From NCBI GenBank assembly GCA_001051155.2, contig JYIP02000005.1, forward strand, positions 2,852,001 through 2,916,000: DNA of 64,000 nt, read 5' to 3'. The position numbers and the translations under genes are program-made. Positions 1 through 11,373 of the stretch are shown piece by piece (positions within the stretch are counted from its first letter, which is position 1; each line of letters begins with the position of its first letter). Source of the DNA: Chrysoporthe austroafricana (taxonomy: Eukaryota > Ascomycota > Sordariomycetes > Diaporthales > Cryphonectriaceae). Below the pieces are notes generated by a model. That model was not told the DNA's origin, searched no databases, and saw nothing but the letters and a program-made list of their open reading frames with translations.

Positions 1-2059
1 GAGCCTCGTTGAACGTGTGTTGAAATTCCAGCTCCGGTAAGGCGACCTTGAGACTCGAGACCAGTGCTTGAGCGAATGCTGTCCAATGCGCGTTGGACTC
101 GAGGAAGTGATCTCGTGAGAACCGCGCCTTGAAGTCCCAGTTTTGAGCGAGACAGTGGACGAAAACCTCACCGCACGTATTGTTCCATTCGCGTACGTTC
201 CAGGTGTAGTCTTCGGCATTGACCTCGATGACCCTAGCCGCTTCCCCCTGCTCAGGCGTTTCGTCGCCTTGGTCAATCGAGCCTATGAAGTGAAAATCGA
301 GGAAGGTGCTCCTGGATATCGATTTCCACATGTTCTTGCTTGTCCCCAATATCTTCATGGAACAGAGAAAATCGACATCTCCTCCCCAGTACGAAAGCGC
401 TCTCGTGAAGAAGTAAGGCTGACAATCCAGCTGACTGCGGAGTTCATCAACATTCCATCCTTCAGCTTGCTCGTTCTCTGTATTCCGCGCCTGGCCGCTG
501 CGCGGCACCTTTCGCATGTAAAATCTGCCAATCTCAGCATTCAGGCTGATCACACCGGACTTCCGCTTCAGAGGCCGCATAATCTGTTTGACAGAAGTGA
601 TGAATCGTCCCATCTCTCCGTCCAGCGCAGCCGCTGTGCCAACATGCTCGGATGTTGCAAACTGGGGGAGGAAGTCGGGCTTCCACACAGAAATGGTCCG
701 TCTCGATGGCTGCAATGCTCGCTGTAGGTTCGAGTTGGGGTCCTGAAGAGCATCATCAGGCTGGTCGAGTAGCGAAGGCTCTAGGGTAGTCTTCAGAGCT
801 GGTATACGCGTGTCGAGAGAAATTGGGGCATCATCTTCGTCTTCGAAGGTGACAAGAGAAATCGGATCATTCCTTTCGTCTTGAAAGTCCACAAGTGAGA
901 CCGGAGCCTCATCATCGATGTCGATAAGAGGAATAGGAGCATCTTCGTCGAGATAATCATGAATCGAAGGATGATTTCGCTTGGCTCCATGAACTTCAAC
1001 GGCACCCGAATTCAAAGGAATTGGGCTGTTGGATGTAACAGTGCCAAGAGTTATTGCTTGTGCACTCGGTGTAGGGACATCGTCGAGCCAGTTGTTCACA
1101 CTATCGGGCTCTTGATGCCGAGTGGGAAGACGCGTGGCGATCTTCAGGCCCTCAAAGAGCCGGGCCTGACGTCGAGGTTGTCGCCCGTTGAAAACGTTCC
1201 CTGCTCTAGGCCCAAACAATGACCACAGCTGGTTCGGACTTGTCGTTCTGTATGGATCGTCTTGGCAAACCCGAAGGCAGCATACAGTACCGGAGAAGTA
1301 CTTGTCGAGAAGTCCGAAGGACCAAAAATCGAGAATCGTCGAACGCCTTATCTGGGGATCAATCGCCATGATGTCCCGGATGTCCACTCTCCAGCGACAG
1401 TCCGACTCAGCAAAGAAGACATGAGAAACAGACTTGACTTCGTTGTTGAGGTAATCTTGCAACAGCGTAGTCAATCTGGCCTTGACTAGGTCTGCCGTGT
1501 GATTAGACGAGGCCCCGATGAAGATGACTTTCTGGCCGTGATCGAACACCATCGCAACGCCAGATGCCTTCTCAATTGCTCTCTGTTCCGGCTCTGAGAC
1601 GAAGAGAGTCTGGAACACCTGAGAGCTTGCCTGGAGGTCTTGCCAGGCGACGACACAGGAAAACTTGCCGAGTCCATCTGGGACGTCTAATGACATGTAT
1701 CTGCTATCTTCACGAGCGCTTACGGCACAACCGGGATCGGCAAGTGGCTGGCTGGAACCCGGTGGCATGACGAAAGGATGGTCGTAACGCGACAGTACTC
1801 CATCAAGGCCCGAGGTCTGCTCAGTTTTGATGTCGGCCTCAATCTGGTTTTGGAGGCTTCGAAATCTTCTCTGAACGAGAGCCCGGTCATTCTTGTGACA
1901 ACGAACTGTAAAATAGCCGGAGCTCTCATCATAAGAGTATGTAGCAGTGGTCTTCCGTAGGTTAGCTGCTGGAGACTAATTGAGGAAGTGTACAAAAGCA
2001 TGGGGGGATGTTCCAAAGCCAAGGAATTGGGGGGTCAAGCAGGTCTGAGATGATGTGGC

Positions 2060-2092
<33 letters not shown>

Positions 2093-2190
2093 CCACCCGG
2101 ACCCCCCCCAAAGAAAAACCCCACNAAAAAAGATGGGGGGGTGGTCAAAAAAAAAAAAAAAGGGGGAAAAAAAAAAGGGGAGAAGAGTTG

Positions 2191-2224
<34 letters not shown>

Positions 2225-2407
2225 ATCAGTCGGACTTACCACGTTGAGATCCTCCAGCACATCGATGACCTTGGTCACTCCAATTTCCGTCCAAGTCCAC
2301 ATGCTGCCCAAGTAGAAGTCGACATACTCAGTGATGCTACTGGACGCCGTGGTGCGAGCCGTAGCGGTCAGCGGTGGCCCAACTCGGATGGGTAGCTGCC
2401 AGGCCAT
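1..2407 (-). CDS. Large unrecognised protein, 3' end beyond the left edge (partial)
   Basis: I do not recognise this gene. Exon 1 (2407-2240) starts at the ATG of MAWQLPIRVG and ends at a GTAAGT donor. The best acceptor is a TTAG at 1976-1979, giving exon 2 from 1975 that stays open without a stop to base 1, so at least 714 residues are present and the C-terminus is missing. The uninterrupted length, in-phase splice and even codon use argue for a real gene, whereas the plus-strand ORF at 143-727 is its shadow. Visible features are a mixed alpha/beta-looking first 300 residues, then four degenerate copies of an acidic motif (D/E-rich followed by P-[IV]-[SP]-L-[IV], bases 812-949), then a basic and aromatic-rich part. 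No signal peptide or membrane helix is seen. The intron is 264 nt, longer than its neighbours, and contains the homopolymer stretch at 2061-2223. Confidence 0.7.
812..949 (-). repeat. In-gene acidic tandem motif, about four copies
   Basis: Read on the minus strand inside the first gene, this segment encodes four short degenerate repeats. Each has an acidic run followed by A/D-P-[IV]-[SP]-L-[IV] and an acidic or aromatic residue: DEDAPIPLID, DDEAPVSLVD, ERNDPISLVT and EDDAPISLD. Regular spacing of a hydrophobic SL[IV] core in acid surroundings resembles repeated short linear docking motifs, but no specific partner can be inferred. Confidence 0.6.
2061..2223. other. Homopolymer-rich stretch with one undetermined base (probable assembly or sequencing scar)
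   Basis: Long A runs at about 2061-2090 and 2189-2223 enclose A/G/C-run sequence with an N at 2125. The composition is unlike anything else in the window. The stretch lies wholly inside the first intron of the leftmost gene, so it does not break the coding sequence. It is most simply read as a poorly resolved gap-closing region. Confidence 0.75.
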
Positions 2408-4150
2408 GGTAGGTACGAGACTCTGATGTCTTGATGGCCTGGACCGAGTGCGGACGCTCAATAATAGATTCGGTTAAGAGCTAGCGACATTAGAAACAGG
2501 GTGAGGACTAGGCAAAGTTGCCAGCAATTGATCTAGAGCCTAAAGTTAGGTACTTGCCTGTAAAGCAGCCTCTACAGGCCCCCCAAACTGGAATGATGTT
2601 CTGGTGGTGAACAAGGCGGTGGAATTCGTAGACGAGACTGGGTTGCTTCACAAAGCTGTAGCCTCGAGGTCACATCAAAATTCTTTCAGAAATGCTGAGT
2701 CGATCATAGGTGAGTCTGGTCTGCATAGAGACTGTGTCGTCTCACGTCCTACAGCGTCGGTTGAAGGGTCAGCACCTGAAGTCCTCAAAGGGGAAAAGAT
2801 GAGTCGAGCAAAAAGCTATGGACGCCACTGCTACGCCCAGAGAAGGGAGAACGAGTGAGATACTCTGATATCCACACCGCGACTAGGTAAGGTGTCAAGG
2901 CAGTGTTCGGGGGGGAGGGTGGTGAGGTCTCCAATGCATGCCTCGTACACTTTGGAAGAGAGATTATTGTTGGGAACAGATAATGATCTGGATGATCGGT
3001 CTGTGTCGTCGTGCAGATGAGTTCCTGAAGTCTCACCAAAAAGATCACGAGCTTAAGGAGTTGAAGATTGTCAACTGGTCAGAGTCGTCGATGGAGGAGG
3101 ATCAATGGGGAAAGGGGAGGGGACATTGGGTGACCAAGTGCTTGGGTGGGTATTCTGGTGCCTACCTTCTTTGGCGGCGGGGCGTCACAGCAACGTCCTA
3201 CCTAAGTTTTGTTGCCAGTTGGAGTGTCTCGAAATCATGGACTGAGTGGTGCGCAAGAGTTGATCTCATCTGCTAGCTGGTAAACAAGAGCTGTAAGTCA
3301 ACGAGCTGCTAGTCTAGCCTGCCGGCAGAAGAGCGTTGGGAGAAAATGTGATGGCTTATGTAGTCAAGGACCTTATAGTCCGAAAGCCCCTCCAGACATC
3401 TCGAAATGTCACCGAGATCTCAATGAATTGGGCAGAGCAACTAAGAGAAATTTAACATCCTTCATGGAAGGCAATGGATGGTATTGCAGGCTGCACTGCC
3501 ACAATGGGATCAATTCTTTTGAGCAAGTCCTGTTCTAGTCCCATCCATGCCTTTCTGTGTTTACATAGCGGCTGCTATTCTGCCTCTTGTCATCAGTGAG
3601 AGACAAATCTAAGCTAGACGTACATTGAAAGTATCACCACTATCATTAGGTAGGTATGGTAGGAACCTCGGACGGGCGATGCAACGTGGCCCTCAAATTT
3701 CAAGATTTCCCAGTTTTCCATGGCAGTTTTGGTCCATTCAAAATCAGCCCTCCCTCAGATGAGCAACCTGTGACTCCGTGAAACTCCGCTAGATGTGGCC
3801 TGGCCCAAGACGCTCAATGCCATGTAGATGAATCGAAGTATCCAGATCACAAGCCAGGGTCTCAGCCCAGAATGCTTCCGCTTGATTAATGAGATCGTAA
3901 AGAACGAAGTGGTATCGAGAATCAGATGGTATCAGAAAGAGTCGTCAAAGGAGATGTGACCGTCTATGGGTTTGTGTGTATTCTGAATGCTTGGGTATCT
4001 CCGTCTTGATGCTGAAAAAGCAACGTTGCGATCGTGCTAGCGGCGAAAAGAGTATCAAGAGACACGGCGCCAGTCAGAAGGCCATGGTGATGAAGATAGG
4101 CTGTGGCATAGTCGTTGCTGGAGAAACGCAGAGGATGACATTCGTTGTGC
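2408..4150. other. Intergenic, no gene seen
   Basis: Upstream region of the leftmost gene and downstream region of the SHE3-like gene. Only short ORFs of random-looking composition are present in all six frames. I see no RNA gene or repeat. Confidence 0.6.
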
Positions 4151-5590
4151 TTATTTGGCCCAGTCGATCGTGCTTTTGACGTTCAGCGCCCATTTCAGCT
4201 TGTCTACCACCTCCTTGGCCTCGGCCAGCATCTGTTGTTGCTGAGCCTCCCTCTCGCTTGCGCTTGACTTGATATGTGAGAGAGCATCTTCTTGCTCTTT
4301 CTTGTACGCCTCAAACTGCCGCCACAGTGCCTCCTTTTGCTGTAGTAATTCCTTAATATTCCCGTCCTGTTGGTCGCAGAGGTCCCTCAACGTCGTGATC
4401 TTTTCGTCGTCCTTCCTCCTCGCGTCGAGCAAGTCGGCTATTTCTTTACCCATCTTCGTCATGGCACGCTTGACCTCTTCGCCCTGGTCCTTCCAGTGGC
4501 TGCTAATGGCATTATATCGCCCTTCCATCAATGCTGAGTGTGTTGTGGCCTCCTCTACTTTGCGTGTCGACTCATCCCGCGTCTTCTCCATCTCGTCCCT
4601 CCACGTCCGCTCCTTGTTCTGAGCGTCTGTCGTCCGCTTCTTCTCGAGGTCCACCGCCGCTTGTAGGCTCTCGACCTGGCGTTCTTTCCGGGCCAGGAGC
4701 GTCTTGGTCACATTCGCCTCCAGCAACCGGCTCTCGTAGTCTGCGATCATCCTTTCCATCTTGTCCTGTAGCAGCTTGGCTTCCCGCCTGGACTCTTCCG
4801 AGTTCAGTTTCTCAATCTGGAGGTCCCGTTTCAATGCCTCATTCTCGGAGATCAGGCGATTCATCACACGGCCCGTCTTGCCCAACCCGGCCTTGCCCAT
4901 CGAGGAGTCGATGCCATCTTCTTGTGTATCCCCCATCTTGGCTGCTGATCGCTCTGCGCCCCCAATGCTGCTTTGTCTTTCTGGTATGTCGATCGATCTA
5001 TCGTGAGCGGCAGGGCGAGGCGGCGCACCAGGGCTCATGGACCGCTCTCGAGCGTCACCGTTGAGGTTGCGAAGGTACTGTGCGGACACCTTGGGTCTTA
5101 GACGACCTGCTGGTATCCGTTCCGCACCATTCGGTTCCGAGGCACGCTTCTCGAGTGGCGGCGACATGACGCTCGCCTGGCTATTGGGGGAGCTCGATAG
5201 CGCAGAATCCGAGGGGCCGTTGGTGAGCGAGGGCGAGGCCTCCAGAGAGGTATTGGCTGAGAAGATGGGACCGTCGTCGAAGCTGTTCACGGGTCTTATC
5301 GAGGCCATCCGCTTAGGAGCGGTGCCATTTGAGCCGTTCGGTTGTGATGTGGAAGGACGCTCGGCCAGGACGGGTTGGTGCAACTTGGCATCTAGCAGAG
5401 CAACGCTGTTTAGGCCGGCATTCCTGGCATTAGCGGTTCCAGGGGAAGCTGAACTCAGGCTCGGCCTTGGTGACCTGGCCGAGTCTTCGGAGGCGCGGGA
5501 AGCGTAGGATTCGGCAGTTCCAGGGCGGCTAGATGATTCTTTGCTGCGCGTCAGCTTATTCGACTTCGGGGAGAACATGAGTTTCCGCAT
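4151..5590 (-). CDS. SHE3-like coiled-coil protein
   Basis: A 479-residue protein, counted from the ATG of MRKLMFSPKS. The frame stays open upstream to 5947, but that part is Arg/Pro-rich and looks like leader. Residues 1 to about 230 are Ser/Pro-rich and disordered, with many SP sites. From about residue 245 a GKTGRVMNRLISENEALKRD-type motif opens a long coiled coil that runs almost to the C-terminus, including MERMIADYESRLLEAN and YNAISSHWKDQGEEV. That pattern is what I associate with the fungal SHE3 (SWI5-dependent HO expression protein 3) family. In budding yeast SHE3 links mRNA-bound She2 to the type V myosin Myo4; the filamentous-fungal members are little studied, so an RNA or organelle transport adaptor role is inference. 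No membrane segment is seen. A generic coiled-coil scaffold is the alternative. Confidence 0.65.
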   Translation of the reverse strand: MRKLMFSPKSNKLTRSKESSSRPGTAESYASRASEDSARSPRPSLSSASPGTANARNAGLNSVALLDAKLHQPVLAERPSTSQPNGSNGTAPKRMASIRPVNSFDDGPIFSANTSLEASPSLTNGPSDSALSSSPNSQASVMSPPLEKRASEPNGAERIPAGRLRPKVSAQYLRNLNGDARERSMSPGAPPRPAAHDRSIDIPERQSSIGGAERSAAKMGDTQEDGIDSSMGKAGLGKTGRVMNRLISENEALKRDLQIEKLNSEESRREAKLLQDKMERMIADYESRLLEANVTKTLLARKERQVESLQAAVDLEKKRTTDAQNKERTWRDEMEKTRDESTRKVEEATTHSALMEGRYNAISSHWKDQGEEVKRAMTKMGKEIADLLDARRKDDEKITTLRDLCDQQDGNIKELLQQKEALWRQFEAYKKEQEDALSHIKSSASEREAQQQQMLAEAKEVVDKLKWALNVKSTIDWAK

Positions 5591-8500
5591 GATGGGCAAC
5601 TTTTCTTTGACAGGAAGCTGTCCTGTCTCGCCCTGCCAGCCTGGTCCTGGAACTTGAAGATGGAAAGTCAACAGATCCAGGGGGATCTGCTGCCAAATGA
5701 CATGCAGTGGAGCCTTCGCTGGCAGGGCCGCAGGGAGTGGGGCGCGCCCAGGTGGTCGTGCATAAAAACGAAGTAGGCGTTTCTGAAACGTTGACGTACC
5801 GCTAGGGTCTTGATGGATAGCAAACGCGATGCTTCGCAATGAGCGCTTCCTCCTCAACGTGGCAGAGAAGAGCCGTGGCATTCCTCGCCGTCTATCCGTG
5901 CGTGAAGGACGATCCTTATGATGACCCTCCTCTGTTCGGGCGAGCAATATTTATGCTCAGGTGCCCCGGAACTAGTGGCGCCTGGTCCTCTCGGAGCCTG
6001 TTGCGTCGTACCAGAAATCGGATCTGTCTGCAACGATGCAAGGGTGATCATTCGAGCTCCAGGATGGCACGACAGACAGGCTTCCGCAGAGAATAAATGC
6101 AAGAGCTTGTCACGAAAACGATACTTGGTAATGGTGGTAAGGATGAAAAGAACGCTGGAGCCAGGAGAAAGCAGGGTCGACGCGTACTTTTGGCTGTGGA
6201 GTTTAGTACTTATGTGACGCAGGTCTGGAAGAAGAATCATGGCATGCTAGAGAATGCACTGCAGAAACACGGCGTTGCGTACTCATGGGCACAGGGCTGT
6301 ACTACGGTAGTGTGGGTTGTTTTTTTTTTAGCTGATTTCGCAGCGCGTTCTGCATACAAGACAGGGGTCTTCCCCAGCCCAGCAACGGGTTACGACTTTG
6401 ATAGAAGCACCCCTCTGGCCAGACCCTCATTGACTCACCCTGTGGACAACCCCTTTCTCATATTGAACTTCCACGTCTTCATGCAACTTCAGGCTTTGCA
6501 AGAAACATGAAACTCTGCTTTGGGCTGTAGCTTCATTTTCTTTTCAGGAAGGTGAGAAGCAAGATGTAAGCATGAATTGGTCCGCCCGAAATTTCATCTG
6601 TTGTTCATCTGGAGGTACACGAGCATTGAGATGATCCTAGCACGAGTTAGATACCAAATTTCATTCTTCAATTGACTACAGGGAGACTGACCATCAGCAC
6701 GACTAGGGTGTCTCGCTTTGACGACGGTTCCAAAGTTAAGGGGCCGTGGAGCTGCTACAGTACGAATAATACGGAGGAACAGCGAGTTCCCGCTCTAGAA
6801 AGCCAGTCTTGGCTGGAACGTCCAATAACGGCTGTACGCGACGCTCTCATTTGAACTTCGATCAAGTCTGCAAGGACCTCTAGCGAGATCCATTGTTAGT
6901 AGCCCCACCCCACCACGAGTAGAAGATGCGTAAGCTAATCCAATAAATCACCAAACTGACGGGATTATGATGAGTAGCGACCTCGCTTTGTGTCATAGCA
7001 ACGGACAAGTACTACTGGACGCCTAGCGAACCTCTCGAAGTCAGCGATAGGCCTCCAACGGCATCCACAGCACCATCTTCATCGGGTCCGCAACATCCTA
7101 CAACATCATCCTCTCCTGCTCTACGCGCATCGAAGCTCTTAAGTTAACTGACGGACCTGGTATTTGAGAATCCGGTATTCCTTCGAAACATATCGACGGA
7201 GCGGAAAGCTGGTCTTTCGTGGAACTGACGATCGTTCTAAAGGACGAGGCGTCTAAGAATCATCAAATCACGAGGGAGGCCATTCCTTATGAGAAGACGT
7301 TTGTCGTCCACATCCAATCTCGTAGTAAGTCTGAGAAAGGCCTCTAACTGGGGTGGGAGAGGTCCGGAGGCAGAGAGCTCTGCCTCTCTATAGTAGGTAG
7401 CATCTGCATGTCTAGGTAGGTCCGCGTCACTGCTCGCCGTCAATCAAGCCTACGACGAGATAGAGTGGCCAAGAGAAGGATCTGTTGATGACAATTAGTG
7501 AGGGTCGGGAGCATTGTAGTTGATAGACTGCAAGACCCAATGCTCATTTACAATCCTCTCCGCGGTGGTAATCTAGCATTTACGTTTGGTAAACTTGAAT
7601 TAAACACACAAGCCGTCCTAGCCAGCTTATGTATTGCATGTGTATGATTAGCCTTATGTGGGATTTCCTCCCGAGGGCTGACCTCCGGTGCGGTGTAGCC
7701 CAATGTGGGTTGACTGTGAGTTGCATTTCACGAAGTTGAATCAGGGTGACGGCCTCGCAAGCTGCGGGCGCAGACCTACTTTGTATGCCGTCCAGGCGCG
7801 AAATCGCCAATCGATAGTGTCTAATCCTCCGAAAGTCTCGTGGACAGTGTTGTTTGGAAGGCAGCTCTTTCCGGAAAGTCACTTCCGCCTGCTTACAGAA
7901 CACCCCGATAAGTCTGGTAGACGATATTAATCATGACGGCCATGCTCCGAGATGGTCTATCGCCGCGAACAACCCTCCTTCTCTGATAGGGTCTATTTCT
8001 TTATTCACATGCACTTGAACCGAAGTGACTGGGACAAGATACGACGTGCCAGATCATGTGCTGCGCCGACGCCATGCACATACATCGTGACAGCTACTCA
8101 TCAAGCATAAGACTTGACAACTGCGCAAGTCGAGATTAGCTTCATCAACTTGATACACCACGGTAGCGGGGCACATGAAAAAATGCTTGGTTAGCCGAGG
8201 CTGGGTTGGATCGCAAGAATTGTGGCAATGGGACGCTCCGCCCGAGGCGTCGTGGACTTGAAATGGACTGTAGACCGAATCAGCCCCACGAGCCAGGACA
8301 CCAGCCATCTGAGTGGCAGAAACTCACCCATGACCGGGCGGGAACGCTGGAGGGAGATTAAGTTATTCATATTCGCTTTGTATTGCTCAGGGAAGGAAGA
8401 GCACGAAACCCTCGACGCGAATATAATGCGTGCCTCAATCATCGCTACCAAACCTCAGAGGACGTAGGGCCATGACTGATCCATCTTTGATGCCGAGAAG

Positions 8501-9719
8501 GGCAGGGAGCGTTGACCAGGGGAATCTAAATAGCATAGTCAATCGCATGTGCATACAACATCGTGCCCTGCTCATCGTCATAGCCAGCCTCGGAGTTTCC
8601 ATCTTAGACTCACATCTTCCTGCTGCTGCTGCTGCTTTTCCCTTCAATGTCGCCACTCGCCGCTCTACAGATCAAGACAGTGATCAAATATCACCTGACC
8701 CCTTCCATGCCGGTCTCCCTTGAATATAAGCTGATTCTAACAGTTCTCAAGCATAGGGATGCAAGGACAACTCCGCAGACAGAGATTGTCCAAGTTCACC
8801 AGCACGAATTCGTCCTCAGATTTTGGTCCATGTTCTCTATCTTCATTTCGTCTCCGCAGCTAGGTACAAGACTTGCACCTGGGTTATACCCCATCTTTTC
8901 CTTTGGATGAATAAATTTGCAAGAATCATCAATTGAATTACGCTGACCGCGGCAAAGAGCATATCCTATTTTTTGAGCTCGGGGTGTGAGCTTTAGCTGA
9001 AGTTCGAGATGGGGAGACGTTGGGTACAGCCGCTAGCCGCGCGCGATCGACGTTAGCCGCCGCAGAGCTAGCACTATCATATTCACACCGAGTCTTGCGG
9101 CTCCTCTGTTAAGGAGACCGTCCATAGCCCCCATGCACTCTACAGCCGTTTTCAACCTCTATCGATTCTCAGGGCTACAGACATCTTCTTCTATCGTGGC
9201 TATTGTTCATTAGAGAGCTCTCCGCTGGCTGTCACTGGAAAGGTGACGGACAATATGCGTGCACGTCGTCTCAAGACACTTCGTAACCCCGATCGAACCT
9301 TCCGAGCTCGCACTTGGCGCCGTCATCCGGACTACACTTGATGAACCTTAACCTTAAACCCTAAGAAGGGCTTTGTCTCTGGGGGCACCTCATCTCGTTT
9401 TCATGCAAGCGCACAAGAAAAGCTCAAGCTACCCTCGACAACAAGATCACGTCCTTGTCAGGCGCGTTCTCGAGTATATGAATGCCTTGACGGATCTTGC
9501 ATTCTCTGCTCTTCAAGTCCTCTTTCTCTTTATATAGTTACTCTGCGGTCTGACCGTTTGGCTATTTGTGATGTCGTCATCTTCACCCAAAGCGCCAAGC
9601 CAGGGTGATGCTTCGAATACGAGGCTGTCAGCCATCTACAGAGTCAGTCAATCGTTCGAATACATACTGCACCCAATTTATTCGTACGTCTTCAAAGCTG
9701 ATGCCGATCCCAGGTCATT
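5591..9719. other. Long intergenic region, no intact gene
   Basis: About 4.1 kb with only short ORFs that overlap one another on both strands. The one stretch with protein-like composition is described separately at 7040-7347. An open but unconvincing frame at 9571-9719 lies just ahead of the small membrane-protein gene. A possible splice from 9642 to 9714 would extend that gene upstream in frame, but it would use an uncommon GTCAGT donor. Confidence 0.5.
7040..7347 (+). pseudogene. Possible decayed gene fragment (weak)
   Basis: Two frames read like pieces of one protein: a segment around 7050-7130 (GIHSTIFIGSATSYNIILSC) and an open frame 7168-7347 ending at TAA (including ESWSFVELTIVLKD and PYEKTFVVHIQS). 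A third piece reading DLVFENPVFLRNI lies in another frame at about 7155-7195, between them. Stops and frame changes separate them and no start codon fits. The composition is more protein-like than the surrounding DNA, suggesting a frameshifted relic, but chance is not excluded. Confidence 0.3.
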
Positions 9720-10100
9720 ATGACCCCCCTTATCTTCGTCTCTTTCTTGGCCTCGCTGGCGTGGGTTGACTTCCGCTACACGCTCATGCGCTCCCACTCT
9801 CACTCTGCCGCACAAAGCCGGATGCCGGGCTGGCTTCATCAGATCATCTATCGCGAGGCCCCCTATCAGTATGTGCGGGTCGATTCCAAAAATCCGAGGG
9901 GGCCGACACCCGAGGCAGAAGGGTCGAGGTGGTATTACCACACCAAGCAGCGGAAGCTGATGAAGATGGAGGTCGAGGATGCATTTCAGATACGCAGCTC
10001 GGTGCTTGTGGTTCTGGGGCTACTCGCTGCGGCGGGGAGTTGTGCAGCTTGGCGCGCGGGCTGTTGGATGTGGACCGCATTCACTACGAGATATGGCTAA
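9720..10100 (+). CDS. Small two-helix membrane protein, conserved unknown
   Basis: A single-exon ORF of 126 residues. Two hydrophobic segments, about residues 4-17 and 92-112, flank a polar domain with a recognisable string of aromatic and basic residues: WVDFRYTLMRSHSH, MPGWLHQIIYR, PYQYVRV, then RWYYHTKQRKLMKMEVEDAF. This arrangement resembles uncharacterised short membrane proteins seen in filamentous ascomycetes. No function is known to me. The start is the first ATG in frame and immediately precedes the first hydrophobic segment. An upstream exon (from ATG 9571) spliced in at 9714 is possible but uses a weak donor. The neighbouring DNA on both sides is non-coding. Confidence 0.65.
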   Translation: MTPLIFVSFLASLAWVDFRYTLMRSHSHSAAQSRMPGWLHQIIYREAPYQYVRVDSKNPRGPTPEAEGSRWYYHTKQRKLMKMEVEDAFQIRSSVLVVLGLLAAAGSCAAWRAGCWMWTAFTTRYG

Positions 10101-11373
10101 GGGGCACTGCTGGTCGTCCAACATTGACGCCTTGTGCCTGCGTACTACGACTCTGAGCCTATAGATCTTGGGCACGTGGCAACAACTCTGTATCGGCTAT
10201 GGATCGTCTAGAGATTATGTAGTTCTCCATCGACTGCGAGTATTCCGTCCTTGGTGACCTAGGAGGGATTCTCATCGGTTGCATAATACTCGGAATCGTC
10301 ATTTACTGCTCTGAATGCCTCATAGCCACCATGACCGGACTAGAAGGCCTAGAAAGCTGTATCTTGAAGGGAGATCAGTGAGGCCAGGTAGTGATCATTC
10401 GTAATCCAAGCACCTGGTAGGGCATGAAAGCCCTCTTCTGGCAAAGAACGCTTAGACCCTCATTTAACAATTTTCCATTCCAGCCCAGCCAAAGCCAAGT
10501 TAGGGTACAGCTCGTTTGTGTACATAGAGCACGTCCATTACCTTGACGAGTGAGGTCTTACTGCAACAGACACTCGTGCCCCCGCGTCTGTATGCTTTGG
10601 TGCTAACACAGGTCCATCATCTTAGTCCTCATTATGGTGTCCGCCAACGCCGCGTTCGAAAGTTATCGAACCACATTTGTTGAAGACATCTGTCTGTCCA
10701 CCCATGTAGCGGCGCCCCAGCGAGTCGCTCCTCGGCGCTCTTCACCCTTGCTCGATCAACGATGGCATAATACTTTTTGAGGTTCATCCTTTACAAGCCC
10801 TCGGTTGACATGGATTTGCTGGAAGCAAAAATGCTTCGTGGCGTCGGCGTACCTGGTATGAACCCCTCACAGGCCTCAATTGGACAAAAGAGACAAGCTG
10901 GGGGAGGGGGGCAGCTCAGAAAAGACCAAAGACAAAATAACACAGGCGCAAATTAAAAAGGGCAAAAAGATCCAAAAAATCGCACATCGTCAAGCCCAAC
11001 CCGTACGACCCGTTCAAGTCCAAGCCAGGAAGGCGGTCCCGCGTGAGCTCAAACACTTGCCTCTTGCAACCTTTGCGGGACTCGAACGGTTGGCCACTTC
11101 CTAACAAAGTTGACAAGCAACGATGAAAGTTACCACTACACTATTGGGGTTCGTGAAGCGGGGGCACGCCCATTGAAGGGTGATGGGGTTTGGCTATCAC
11201 GGTCTATATAGACGAAGTTGGGACGAAAAGTGGGCAGCAGTGGGGGGGCATCGAAGCTTTTGAACTGGGAACCGTTCTGGCCCCTTCCATTGCTTGCTAC
11301 CTTTTCCTTATTGACCTCGGGTTCCAATCGCTGCTCCTCCTACCAAGAGCGCATATCCTCACCGGTAACTCTC
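10101..11373. other. Intergenic, no gene seen
   Basis: Downstream regions of two convergent genes. Short ORFs only. The sequence near 11076-11110 has a vague minus-strand T-arm look but does not fold as a tRNA. Confidence 0.6.

Noticed and set aside
143..727. 194-residue plus-strand ORF at the left edge
   Set aside because: It is antisense to a minus-strand frame that is open for nearly 2 kb with a supported first exon, so it is treated as a shadow.
11060..11115. Minus-strand T-arm-like string (CGTTCGAGTCCCGC)
   Set aside because: The T-stem halves do not pair and there is no A box at the right distance.
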